From an uncultured Pseudoruegeria sp. (GTDB taxonomy: Bacteria; Pseudomonadota; Alphaproteobacteria; Rhodobacterales; Rhodobacteraceae): a DNA stretch of 64,000 nt. Of this stretch, positions 53,616-61,924 are shown piece by piece; positions within the stretch are counted from its first letter, which is position 1; the number at the start of each line of letters is the position of its first letter. The notes under the pieces are model-generated. The model did no database searches, was not told where the DNA came from, and saw only the letters and a list, made by a program, of their open reading frames with translations. The stretch lies in contig CANMJD010000004.1 of assembly GCA_947498155.1 (NCBI GenBank), positions 62,001 to 126,000 of the forward strand, written 5' to 3'. The translations under genes and the position numbers were made by a program.

Positions 53616-55223
53616 TTATTCGGCTGGCGCTGCAGCGAGTGGAGCAGCCTTTGGCTCCCCCTTCGCGACAGTCATCCAAAGGTTATAGGCCATGATCAAT
53701 GCACCGGAGAGGAACAGAACCCCACCCAATCCACGAACCACATACATCGGGAATTTCGCAGCAACTGTGTCTGCAAAGGACCAGACAAGGAAGCCTTGCG
53801 CATCAACTTCACGCCACATCAGGCCTTCCATGATACCGGTTACCCACATGGACGCAGCGTAAAGCACGATACCAATCGTGGCGAGCCAGAAGTGCCAATT
53901 CACCAGAGACAGGCTGTACAGACGCTCTTTGTTCCACAGACGCGGGAAGAGGTAATACATCGCCCCGAAGGTGATCATACCGTTCCAGCCCAGCGCACCG
54001 GAATGCACATGCCCGATGGTCCAGTCTGTATAGTGGCTCAGAGAGTTCACTGCTTTGATCGACATCATCGGACCTTCGAAGGTCGACATGCCGTAGAAGC
54101 CGATGGAAACAACCATCATCCGGATGATCGGATCGGTACGGATTTTATCCCATGCACCCGACAGCGTCATCAGACCGTTGATCATGCCACCCCAGCTTGG
54201 CATCCACAGGATGATCGAGAAGACCATACCCAGAGTCGACGCCCAATCTGGCAGGGCCGTGTAGTGCAAATGGTGTGGACCGGCCCAGATATACAGAAAG
54301 ATCAGTGCCCAGAAGTGGATGATCGACAGCTTATACGAGAACACAGGACGTTCGGCCTGCTTTGGAACGAAGTAATACATCATCCCCAAGAAACCCGCCG
54401 TCAGGAAGAAGCCCACCGCATTGTGGCCGTACCACCACTGGGTCATCGCATCCTGAACACCGGCAAAAACCTGCACCGAGGCAGACCCGAAGATCGACAC
54501 TGGAATAACAAGGTTATTGACCACATGCAGCATCGCGACAGTGACAATGAAGGACAGGAAGAACCAGTTGGCCACATAGATATGCGGCTCTTTACGTTTG
54601 ACGATCGTGCCAAGGAACACCAGCAGATAGGCCACCCAGACAATCGTCAGCCACAGGTCAACATACCATTCAGGCTCTGCGTATTCTTTGGACTGCGTGC
54701 CCCCCAGAAGATATCCGGTCGCCGCCAGAACGATAAACAGCTGGTAGCCCCAAAAGACAAACCAGGCCAGATTTCCGCCCCAAAGCCGCGCCGCAGATGT
54801 CCGCTGGACGACATAAAAGGATGTACAGATCAACGCGTTACCGCCGAATGCAAAAATCACCGCAGAGGTGTGCAGCGGGCGCAGGCGGCCAAAGTTGGCA
54901 TAGCCTTGTGCCCATTCGAAATTCAGCGCCGGAAAGGCCAGCTGAAAAGCGATGAAGGTACCAGCCAGAAACCCGACGATCCCCCAAAAGACAGTGGCAA
55001 CCGCGCCGTAGCGGATCACACCGTCCATATATTCCGTTTCCAAAACCTCTTTTGAGACTTTGGGTTCATCCGTCTGCCGCAGCGTCCACAGGAACATACC
55101 GCCCGTGACCAGCATGAGGAGGATAGCATGGACCTGATACGCCAAATCGCGGCCATAATTGGCAGCGATCATAAAAAACAGCGTCATCAGGCCAAGCCCG
55201 ATAAGTTTTAGATAGTTCGACAT
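53616..55223 (-). CDS. ccoN: cbb3-type cytochrome c oxidase catalytic subunit CcoN
   Basis: 535 residues from the ATG at 55223 ([17 protein letters not shown]), with twelve or more membrane helices. This high-affinity heme-copper oxidase subunit binds heme b and the b3-CuB centre. Ligand histidines appear in [51 protein letters not shown] and [17 protein letters not shown]. The 15-residue extension to 55268 is rejected. It heads the ccoNOQP operon. A perfect FNR box is centred about 102 bp upstream of the ATG, which would place an FNR-activated start near 55284. Confidence 0.97.
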   Translation of the reverse strand: MSNYLKLIGLGLMTLFFMIAANYGRDLAYQVHAILLMLVTGGMFLWTLRQTDEPKVSKEVLETEYMDGVIRYGAVATVFWGIVGFLAGTFIAFQLAFPALNFEWAQGYANFGRLRPLHTSAVIFAFGGNALICTSFYVVQRTSAARLWGGNLAWFVFWGYQLFIVLAATGYLLGGTQSKEYAEPEWYVDLWLTIVWVAYLLVFLGTIVKRKEPHIYVANWFFLSFIVTVAMLHVVNNLVIPVSIFGSASVQVFAGVQDAMTQWWYGHNAVGFFLTAGFLGMMYYFVPKQAERPVFSYKLSIIHFWALIFLYIWAGPHHLHYTALPDWASTLGMVFSIILWMPSWGGMINGLMTLSGAWDKIRTDPIIRMMVVSIGFYGMSTFEGPMMSIKAVNSLSHYTDWTIGHVHSGALGWNGMITFGAMYYLFPRLWNKERLYSLSLVNWHFWLATIGIVLYAASMWVTGIMEGLMWREVDAQGFLVWSFADTVAAKFPMYVVRGLGGVLFLSGALIMAYNLWMTVAKGEPKAAPLAAAPAE

Positions 55224-55318
55224 TAGAGCGTCCCTCTTTTTGCCAGCATCGACTCGATTTTTGTGCACTTTTGATCGAAGCGGCAGGTGCTTATTGCCCA
55301 GCCTGCCAAAAGGATTCT

Positions 55319-55332
55319 TTGATCCATATCAA
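55319..55332. promoter_or_regulatory. FNR box of the ccoN promoter
   Basis: TTGATCCATATCAA is a perfect match to TTGAT-N4-ATCAA. It lies 96 bp upstream of the ccoN ATG on the minus strand. With class II spacing (-41.5) transcription would begin near 55284 with a 61-base leader. FnrL from this window is the expected activator. Confidence 0.9.
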
Positions 55333-55350
55333 GTCTCCTTCAATAGCCCT

Positions 55351-55364
55351 TTGATCGAGGTCAA
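55351..55364. promoter_or_regulatory. FNR box of the universal stress protein promoter
   Basis: TTGATCGAGGTCAA matches the FNR consensus at 9 of 10 defined positions. Its centre is 32 bp from that of the ccoN box, three helical turns. It lies 58 bp upstream of the stress protein ATG; class II spacing puts a start near 55399. Confidence 0.8.
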
Positions 55365-55422
55365 AGGCAAGCCTTCCGTATAGCCCTACGCTAACATGGA
55401 AGTTGCATATAGGAGAATGATA

Positions 55423-56262
55423 ATGGCCTATAAGTCATTACTTACAATTAGTTCCGATCTGGACGGCTGTGACAAGGCTTTTCTTGCGTCAAGAGCGCTT
55501 ACGGAGCAGGGCAATGCCCATCTTGATGTCATTGCTCTGGGTATCGATTATACGCAACCGGTCTATTTTTATGGCCAAGGCAATGCTTTGATCACTCAGG
55601 ACATGCTGATTCAAGCCCGCGAAAGCGCCAAGACTTTGGAATCAACGCTCCGCGACAGGCTTCAGCCCGAGGTTTTTTCCTGGTCGTGTGATTCTGCTGC
55701 AACCAACATTGATGGCATATCGCGCCTTGTCTCTATGCGGGCAAGATTCGCCGATCTGGTCATTCTTCCAAAACCCTATGGCGAAGGGCGCAGTCACGCC
55801 GATGAAGCCATTGTCGAAGCCGCCCTGTTTGATGGCCATGCGCCGGTTCTGATAGTTCCCGAGACAGGGCACCAGGCCCTGCCGCCAAAATGTGTGACCA
55901 TCGCCTGGAACCAAAGTGCGGAGGCCCTCGCCGCTATCCGCGCTGCGATGCCGTTCCTGAAAACCGCCGATCTGGTGTCGATTGTCATCATCGATCCGCC
56001 GCAACATGCGCAAGACCGGTCTGATCCCGGCGGTGCGCTCTCCCTGATGCTGTCCCGCCACGGGGTCCGCGCCGACATTTCGGTTCTGGCAAAAACCATG
56101 CCGAAAGTATCAGACATCATTGCACGCCATGTCGCCGATATAAATTCGGATCTTCTGGTCATGGGGGCCTATGGGCATTCGCGCTTTCGAGAAGCGCTAC
56201 TGGGCGGGGCAACCCGTGATATGCTCGAAGAGACCCGCGTGCCGGTCTTAATGGCCCGCTAG
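55423..56262 (+). CDS. Universal stress protein, tandem-type
   Basis: 279 residues from the ATG at 55423 (MAYKSLLTISSDLD). The ATG at 55417 sits directly on AGGAGA and is too close to it. The C-terminal half holds the ATP-binding motif LLVMGAYGHSRFREALLGGATRDML, while the N-terminal half is a diverged USP repeat. Such proteins support survival under low oxygen in related bacteria. It is divergent from ccoN with its own FNR box. Its stop codon shares the palindrome CTAG with the stop of fnrL. Confidence 0.87.
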   Translation: MAYKSLLTISSDLDGCDKAFLASRALTEQGNAHLDVIALGIDYTQPVYFYGQGNALITQDMLIQARESAKTLESTLRDRLQPEVFSWSCDSAATNIDGISRLVSMRARFADLVILPKPYGEGRSHADEAIVEAALFDGHAPVLIVPETGHQALPPKCVTIAWNQSAEALAAIRAAMPFLKTADLVSIVIIDPPQHAQDRSDPGGALSLMLSRHGVRADISVLAKTMPKVSDIIARHVADINSDLLVMGAYGHSRFREALLGGATRDMLEETRVPVLMAR

Positions 56263-57008
56263 ATCAGCATACCACCGTCTGTATCATCGCCGGTTTCCTG
56301 CAACAGCAGATCAAAATCGGGGATGATCACATGGCGCTTGCCTTCTAGAACGATCACGCCGGTTTTTCGCAAGGCCGACATTTGGCGGCTCACGGTTTCC
56401 AGCGTCAGCCCCAGATAATCTGCCATGGCTTCGCGAGTCAGCGGCAGATCGACCACCAGCTTCCCGCCGACATCCGCTTTGCTTAGGGCGGTACTGCGGC
56501 GCGCGAAAATAGCCAGAAGGCTGGCGATTTTTTCTTTTGCGGTTTTACGCCCGAGAATGACCATCCATTCCCGTGCCGCGTCAAGTTCATCCAGCGTCAT
56601 CTCCAGTAGCCTCTGGCTGACGTGGGGGGTGGTGATCATCATTTGCTCAAAGGGCAGTTTGCGGAAACAACACATCATCACATCAGTGGTCGCGGTGACA
56701 TCATAGATCGCCGTATCGCGCCCCGGTCGGCCAACAAAATCTGACGGCAGCAACAATCCGACCATCTGGCGGCGGCCATCCTCCATGGTCTGGGTCAAAG
56801 ACGCCACTCCCGTCACCACAGAGCCGACAAAATCAACCGCATCGCCGGCCCAGATGATCGGCTGGCCCGCATCATATTTGCGATAATACTTAATTTCGTC
56901 CATCGCCTGCAATTCTTGTTCATTACAGCGCGAACAGACCGCCCGATGGCGAATAGGGCAGTTGCCACATTGAATGTGATGGCTCACCGAGAGGTCGGGG
57001 GGGGTCAT
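56259..57008 (-). CDS. fnrL: FnrL, oxygen-sensing Crp/Fnr regulator
   Basis: 249 residues from the ATG at 57008 (MTPPDLSVSHHIQCGNCPIRHRAVC). Cys14, Cys17 and Cys25 with Cys113 can hold the oxygen-labile [4Fe-4S] cluster; Cys28 and Cys114 are extra. The cyclic-nucleotide-like barrel is followed by the HTH REAMADYLGLTLETVSRQMSAL, where E-T-V-S-R reads TTGAT. It should activate ccoN and hemN when oxygen is low. A perfect FNR box lies 16 bp upstream of its own start, so it may also autoregulate. The 37-residue extension across that box is rejected. Confidence 0.95.
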   Translation of the reverse strand: MTPPDLSVSHHIQCGNCPIRHRAVCSRCNEQELQAMDEIKYYRKYDAGQPIIWAGDAVDFVGSVVTGVASLTQTMEDGRRQMVGLLLPSDFVGRPGRDTAIYDVTATTDVMMCCFRKLPFEQMMITTPHVSQRLLEMTLDELDAAREWMVILGRKTAKEKIASLLAIFARRSTALSKADVGGKLVVDLPLTREAMADYLGLTLETVSRQMSALRKTGVIVLEGKRHVIIPDFDLLLQETGDDTDGGMLI

Positions 57009-57023
57009 AATTGCTTTTGCCGA

Positions 57024-57037
57024 TTGATCTTGATCAA
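57024..57037. promoter_or_regulatory. FNR box between fnrL and hemN
   Basis: TTGATCTTGATCAA, perfect FNR consensus, in a 64-bp divergent spacer. It is 15 bp from the fnrL start and 35 bp from the hemN start. Class II activation of hemN would put the transcript start at about 57072, one base before the hemN ATG. Confidence 0.92.
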
Positions 57038-57072
57038 AGAAAGGGTGGGTCGCTTCGCCTAAGGCTACCCGC

Positions 57073-58428
57073 ATGACACAGCAGACACAACTCGCACAAT
57101 TGGGTCTTTTTGATGCCAAAGTGCCGCGCTACACCAGTTATCCGACCTCTCCGCACTTTGCAGGCGGCGTAAGTGAGACCGATTTTTCATCCTGGATTCA
57201 GGCGATTCCCGAAGGCGACGGGATTTCTCTTTATATCCATGTGCCTTTTTGTCGGCGGCTGTGCTGGTTTTGCGCCTGTCGCACCCAAGGGACCAGCAGC
57301 GACGCGCCTGTGCGCGCCTATCTGGAAACCCTGAAAACCGAATTAGGCCTTTTGGCCCGCATATTGCCTTCTGGTGTTACCCTCAGCCGGTTGCATTGGG
57401 GCGGCGGCACGCCAACGCTTTTGCAGGCCGATATGATCACCGAGCTGGCAGAGACCATCTATAGCGTGGTCCCGTTGGGGGAGCATGCGGAATTCTCGGT
57501 AGAGATCGATCCTAACGAAATTGACGATGCCCGACTGGATGCCCTTGCGGCGGCAGGAATGAACCGCGCCAGCATCGGGGTTCAGGATTTTGATCCTGAT
57601 ATCCAAAAGATAATCGGCCGCGAGCAAAGCTATGAAATTACCCAACGGGCGGTGGACGGATTACGTGCGCGCGGCATCCAGAGCCTGAATGCAGATATCC
57701 TCTATGGGTTGCCCAATCAGACCGAATCCAAAATCGCTGACAGCGTTCAGAAATTGCTGTCCCTATCACCGGACCGTGTGGCGCTTTATGGCTATGCCCA
57801 TGTGCCCTGGATGGCAAAACGCCAAAGCATGATTCCGGCAGACGCCCTGCCCCGCCCTCAGGAACGGCTGGCGCTATTTGAAACGGCGCGGCGCTTATTC
57901 TCTTGGGATGGCTATGCCGAGATCGGCATTGATCATTTTGCGATCAAAGGCGACGGGCTGGAACTGGCCCAGCGCACCGGCCGTCTGCGGCGAAATTTTC
58001 AAGGCTACACCGATGACCGGGCACAAACGCTAATCGGGTTGGGAGCGTCTTCTATCTCGCGCTTCCCGCAGGGTTATGCCCAGAATGCCAGCGCCACATC
58101 GCAGCACACAGCCGCCATTCGCAACGGAAGCTTTTCCACCAAACGCGGACACCGTTTTAGCGTCGAAGACCGCCTGCGGGGCCGCATTATCGAAACTTTA
58201 ATGTGCGATTTCAGCGTTAGCCGCGACGAGATGATCCGCTCTTTCAACGCCCGACCTGCTGAATTGGACCTTTGGTTCAAACGCGCCGAAGCCACGTTTC
58301 ACGGCTATGTGCGACGGACAAAGGCCGGTTTTGAGATATTGCCCGAAGGGCGTCCGCTGACCCGGATGATTGCACGTCAGTTTGACGGCTACGACCTGTC
58401 AAAAGCCGGGCACAGCAGCGCGGTCTAA
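57073..58428 (+). CDS. hemN: Oxygen-independent coproporphyrinogen III dehydrogenase
   Basis: 451-residue radical SAM enzyme making protoporphyrinogen IX without oxygen. The cluster motif CRRLCWFCAC gives Cys60, Cys64, Cys67 and Cys69, the CxxxCxxCxC of true HemN. The PRYTSYPTSPHF start and the C-terminal HemN domain (RLRGRIIETLMCDFSV) also exclude HemW. GGGTPTLL and EIDPNEID bind SAM. It is divergent from fnrL over an FNR box, matching its role when oxygen is short. Its stop overlaps that of the convergent panE-like gene by 4 bp. Confidence 0.95.
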   Translation: MTQQTQLAQLGLFDAKVPRYTSYPTSPHFAGGVSETDFSSWIQAIPEGDGISLYIHVPFCRRLCWFCACRTQGTSSDAPVRAYLETLKTELGLLARILPSGVTLSRLHWGGGTPTLLQADMITELAETIYSVVPLGEHAEFSVEIDPNEIDDARLDALAAAGMNRASIGVQDFDPDIQKIIGREQSYEITQRAVDGLRARGIQSLNADILYGLPNQTESKIADSVQKLLSLSPDRVALYGYAHVPWMAKRQSMIPADALPRPQERLALFETARRLFSWDGYAEIGIDHFAIKGDGLELAQRTGRLRRNFQGYTDDRAQTLIGLGASSISRFPQGYAQNASATSQHTAAIRNGSFSTKRGHRFSVEDRLRGRIIETLMCDFSVSRDEMIRSFNARPAELDLWFKRAEATFHGYVRRTKAGFEILPEGRPLTRMIARQFDGYDLSKAGHSSAV

Positions 58429-59399
58429 CCCCCGCGCACCGTTTCTGGCAAAAGCGGCCCCTGTCCGGCTGTGATCGCAGAGGCCACCCGCTGCGCGATG
58501 GGCGCGGCGGTGCCCTGTGCGGAGGCCAACCGGATGATTTCGCCCTGTAGGGCGTCTATCTCTGTGCCGCGACCGGCTTGTAAGTCATAGACCATGGAGG
58601 TTTTCGCCAATGGGTCCACGCGGAGCATTCTGGAGGCCACTCTGCGAAAAACCGGCGTGGGTAACCGCAGAATATGCGGAATAAGCCCGGTTGGCACCGG
58701 AGCCGGTGCTTTGAACACAATACCAGCCCTTTGCAGCACAGACATGGCCTCTGCCATCTGATCCGCCATCAACCGGCGCCAACTGCGATCCAACAGCATC
58801 TCATATAGGGTTAACCCCGATAGGGCGTTGAGAGCATTGTTCAGGTTTAACAAAAGTTTGCCCCATTGCACCGCGGCGATGTCCTCGCTTTCCGAGATTG
58901 GCAAATCAGGGCTGCCCAGCGATTCGCCCAGTGTCCCTGCGCCGCTTTCAATCACGATCTCACCGCCACTGGCGCGGTGAAATCCGGCGTCGGGCATCGG
59001 TACCACGTTAAAAGGCACCATCGCAGCGCGCACGTCATGCTCGGGTAAGGCGGCCTTTAAGGTTGCCGCCCCTTCCAGACCGTTCTGAAAAGACAGGATT
59101 TTTGCAGAAAGCGGGGCATGGGCGACAAGGGTCTTGGCCACCTCTGCGGTGGCTGCCGATTTCACCGCGACAATGATCAGCTCTGCCTGCTCCAAACAGC
59201 GGACATCGGCGCTCAGCCCCAGAAACGCCGCCGGAATGGTCAGTTGCAGCCCATCCATATCACTCAGGGTCAACCCATGGGCGCGGATCGCGTCGAGCAT
59301 CGCAGCACGCCCCAGCAAAGTGACTTTATGTCCAGCCTGCTGCAGCAAACCGCCAGTGTAACACCCGATACTGCCCGCGCCGAATATGACGATGTTCAT
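58425..59399 (-). CDS. 2-dehydropantoate 2-reductase family protein
   Basis: 324 residues from the ATG at 59399 (MNIVIFGAGSIGCYTGGLLQQAG). The NADPH loop GAGSIGCYTGG is followed by VAVKSAATAEVAKTL, NGLEGAATLKAAL, Lys in VQWGKLLLNLNNALNALSG and Glu in GRGTEIDALQGEII. This is the ketopantoate reductase (PanE/ApbA) layout, including the catalytic Lys and Glu. Paralogues of PanE are common, so its role in CoA synthesis is not certain. It lies 69 bp after argF on the same strand. Confidence 0.85.
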   Translation of the reverse strand: MNIVIFGAGSIGCYTGGLLQQAGHKVTLLGRAAMLDAIRAHGLTLSDMDGLQLTIPAAFLGLSADVRCLEQAELIIVAVKSAATAEVAKTLVAHAPLSAKILSFQNGLEGAATLKAALPEHDVRAAMVPFNVVPMPDAGFHRASGGEIVIESGAGTLGESLGSPDLPISESEDIAAVQWGKLLLNLNNALNALSGLTLYEMLLDRSWRRLMADQMAEAMSVLQRAGIVFKAPAPVPTGLIPHILRLPTPVFRRVASRMLRVDPLAKTSMVYDLQAGRGTEIDALQGEIIRLASAQGTAAPIAQRVASAITAGQGPLLPETVRGG

Positions 59400-59468
59400 A
59401 GGCCCCTCCACCTTGCCAAAGCTTGCACCGTCATTGTGCCCTTTGACAAGGTCAGCGGGACATCCGCG

Positions 59469-60395
59469 CTATTTGCCGAGACAGAAGCGCATGACAGCTT
59501 TTTGTGCGTGCAGACGGTTTTCGGCCTCATCAAAGATCACCGATTGCGGGCCATCCATCACCGCACTTGTGACTTCTTCTTCGCGATGTGCGGGCAAGCA
59601 ATGCATGAACAAAGCATCGGGTTTGGCCCGCGCCATCAGTTCCTCATTGACCTGATAGGGGCGCAATTGGTTGTGACGCCGCTCGCGGGTCGATTGCGCG
59701 TCATGCATCGACACCCAAGTATCCGCAACAATCAGATCAGCCCCTTCAACGGCCTTCTGCGCATCGCGCTCCAAAGTCACCGAAACGCCTTTGGCACGGG
59801 CTTCCTCCACAAAGACGGTCTCAGGGTCCAGAACCTCGGGGCCGGTGAAGACCATGTCAAAACCGAATTGACCCGCCGCATGCAGGAAAGAGGCGCAAAC
59901 GTTGTTGCCATCCCCTGTCCAGACGACTTTTTTACCGGCGATAGAGCCGCGATGCTCTTCATAGGTCTGGATATCTGCCATAATCTGACACGGATGGCTA
60001 CGATTGGTCAGCCCGTTAATCACCGGTACGCTGGCATATTCTGCCATTTCCAGCAGTGTCGCTTCCTCAAACGTGCGGATCATGATCATATCGACATACC
60101 GGCTTAGCACGCGGGCGGTGTCGGCGATGGTTTCGCCATGCCCCAGCTGCATGTCATTGCCCGACAGCACCATGGTTTGCCCGCCCATTTGGCGCACCCC
60201 AACATCAAAAGAAACGCGGGTCCGTGTGGACGGTTTTTCAAAGATCAGCGCGACCATGTGGTTGGCCAAAGGCTGATCCGCATCCAGCGTGGCCTTAGGT
60301 TGGCCCATGCGTGCCTGCTTCATGTCTTTCGCCATAGCGATCATTTTCTTCAGATCATCCGGCGCAGTTTTATTAATATCGAGAAAATCAGTCAT
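59469..60395 (-). CDS. argF: Ornithine carbamoyltransferase
   Basis: 308 residues. It makes citrulline from ornithine and carbamoyl phosphate. STRTRVSF binds carbamoyl phosphate, [11 protein letters not shown] follows, DTWVSM marks the ornithine loop and [13 protein letters not shown] is the catalytic Cys motif. Full length and intact. It comes 27 bp after argD on the same strand, forming argD-argF for arginine synthesis. Confidence 0.97.
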   Translation of the reverse strand: MTDFLDINKTAPDDLKKMIAMAKDMKQARMGQPKATLDADQPLANHMVALIFEKPSTRTRVSFDVGVRQMGGQTMVLSGNDMQLGHGETIADTARVLSRYVDMIMIRTFEEATLLEMAEYASVPVINGLTNRSHPCQIMADIQTYEEHRGSIAGKKVVWTGDGNNVCASFLHAAGQFGFDMVFTGPEVLDPETVFVEEARAKGVSVTLERDAQKAVEGADLIVADTWVSMHDAQSTRERRHNQLRPYQVNEELMARAKPDALFMHCLPAHREEEVTSAVMDGPQSVIFDEAENRLHAQKAVMRFCLGK

Positions 60396-60422
60396 CTTAA
60401 TCCCTTAAGGCACAAGCCCCAC

Positions 60423-61607
60423 TCAATCCTTGTTTTTTGTCCGAACGGCCTGCGCCACGTCCTCAAGACGCGCAACGGCGGTTGAAATCTCATCATCGGT
60501 AATTGTCAGCGGCGGCAGCAGGCGCACCACATTATCGGCAGCGGGGATCAGCAGCGTCTCTTTATCATAGGCCGCCCCAATCACATCCATATTAACCGCC
60601 GTACATTTCAGCCCCAGCATCAGCCCCGCGCCACGCACGGACTCATAGACATCCGGGAATTCGGCGACCAGCCCTTCCAGCTTTTGGCGCAGCAGACCCG
60701 CCTTACGGTTCACCTCATCCAGAAACGCAGGTTCCGCTATGATATCAAGCACTTTGCCGCCAACTGCACAACCCAAGGGATTGCCGCCATAGGTTGATCC
60801 ATGGGTGCCCGCAGTCATACCGCTTGCGGCGTTTTCAGTGGCCAGAACAGCGCCAAGCGGAAAGCCCCCGCCGATGCCCTTTGCCACCATCATAATATCC
60901 GGCTCAATTCCGGCCCATTCATGGGCAAACAATTTACCCGTCCGCCCGACACCGCATTGTACCTCATCCAGAATCAAGAGCGCACCGGTCTCATCACAGA
61001 GATCACGCAGCCCTTTCAGACAGGCGTCAGGCAAGGGGCGAATGCCCCCTTCACCCTGCACTGGCTCAACCAGAATGGCGGCAACGGTGTCATCCATTGC
61101 CGCGGCAACGGCCTCGTGATCGGCAAAGGGCAGATGGATAAAGCCCGGCAGCAGTGGGCCAAAGCCTTTGGTCATTTTTTCAGAGCCGGCCGCCGCGATA
61201 CCAGCCGCAGAACGGCCATGAAACGAGCCGTCAAAGGTAATGATGTTGACCCGTTCGGGCTGATCCTTTTCAAACCAGTACTTGCGGGCCATTTTGACGG
61301 CAAGTTCGCAAGCCTCGGTGCCTGAATTGGTGAAAAACACCGTGTCGGCAAAGCTTTCGTCGACCAGCTTGTCGGCCAGCGCTTGTTGCGCCGGAATGTG
61401 ATAGAGGTTCGACACGTGCCACAGATTCTGCGCCTGCGTGGTCAGGGCTTCAACCAAGGCCGGATGGGCATGGCCAAGCGCATTCACCGCGATGCCCGCT
61501 CCCAGATCCAGAAAACGTCGCCCATCGGCCTCATACAGCCAGCTGCCTTCGCCTTTGACAAAGGAAAGCGGTGCGCGGGAATAGGTCGGTAATACAGACG
61601 GGATCAT
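60423..61607 (-). CDS. argD: Acetylornithine aminotransferase
   Basis: 394 residues from the ATG at 61607 (MIPSVLPTYSRAPLSFVKGEG). Class III PLP aminotransferase with FTNSGTEACELAVKMAR, LLILDEVQCGVGRTG and the Schiff-base Lys in MMVAKGIGGGFPLGA. HGSTYGGNPLGCAV is present. It converts N-acetylglutamate semialdehyde to N-acetylornithine. It is the first gene of argD-argF and is divergent from the sensor kinase over 317 bp. Nine additional codons in frame upstream are not conserved. Confidence 0.96.
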   Translation of the reverse strand: MIPSVLPTYSRAPLSFVKGEGSWLYEADGRRFLDLGAGIAVNALGHAHPALVEALTTQAQNLWHVSNLYHIPAQQALADKLVDESFADTVFFTNSGTEACELAVKMARKYWFEKDQPERVNIITFDGSFHGRSAAGIAAAGSEKMTKGFGPLLPGFIHLPFADHEAVAAAMDDTVAAILVEPVQGEGGIRPLPDACLKGLRDLCDETGALLILDEVQCGVGRTGKLFAHEWAGIEPDIMMVAKGIGGGFPLGAVLATENAASGMTAGTHGSTYGGNPLGCAVGGKVLDIIAEPAFLDEVNRKAGLLRQKLEGLVAEFPDVYESVRGAGLMLGLKCTAVNMDVIGAAYDKETLLIPAADNVVRLLPPLTITDDEISTAVARLEDVAQAVRTKNKD

Positions 61608-61924
61608 GGTGTCTACCCTTTTGAAGTGCCCCAAACGAAAGGTGTTTCGTGCCCGATGGGCGAGGCCAAGTCAATAAAATGTGGAAGCAGGAGCGCAGCT
61701 TGCGCGGTGATCAAACGAAATCGGACGTCAGACGTAGAAACGTCGGCGTCGGAGTTGGGCGATATTTGAGCATTTGATCATGCACCGCTGATACCCGAGG
61801 CTAAGCTTTTTGCCTAGCCCCAAAACTTATCTGTTGGATTTTCAGTAATTTTATTTGGGCCGTTGAAGAATTATTAAAGCACGCGCCAGAAACTTAAGCT
61901 GATAACAATGCGAAAGGCGATCAG
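61608..61924. other. Divergent spacer between argD and the sensor kinase
   Basis: 317 bp carrying the promoters of both genes. The right half (about 61830-61920) is AT-rich. I find no clear operator, hairpin or small gene. Confidence 0.5.

Noticed and set aside
53595-55055. 486-codon plus-strand open frame opposite ccoN
   Set aside because: It is the antisense shadow of a highly conserved membrane protein; its translation is rich in His, Arg and Asp with no fold signs.
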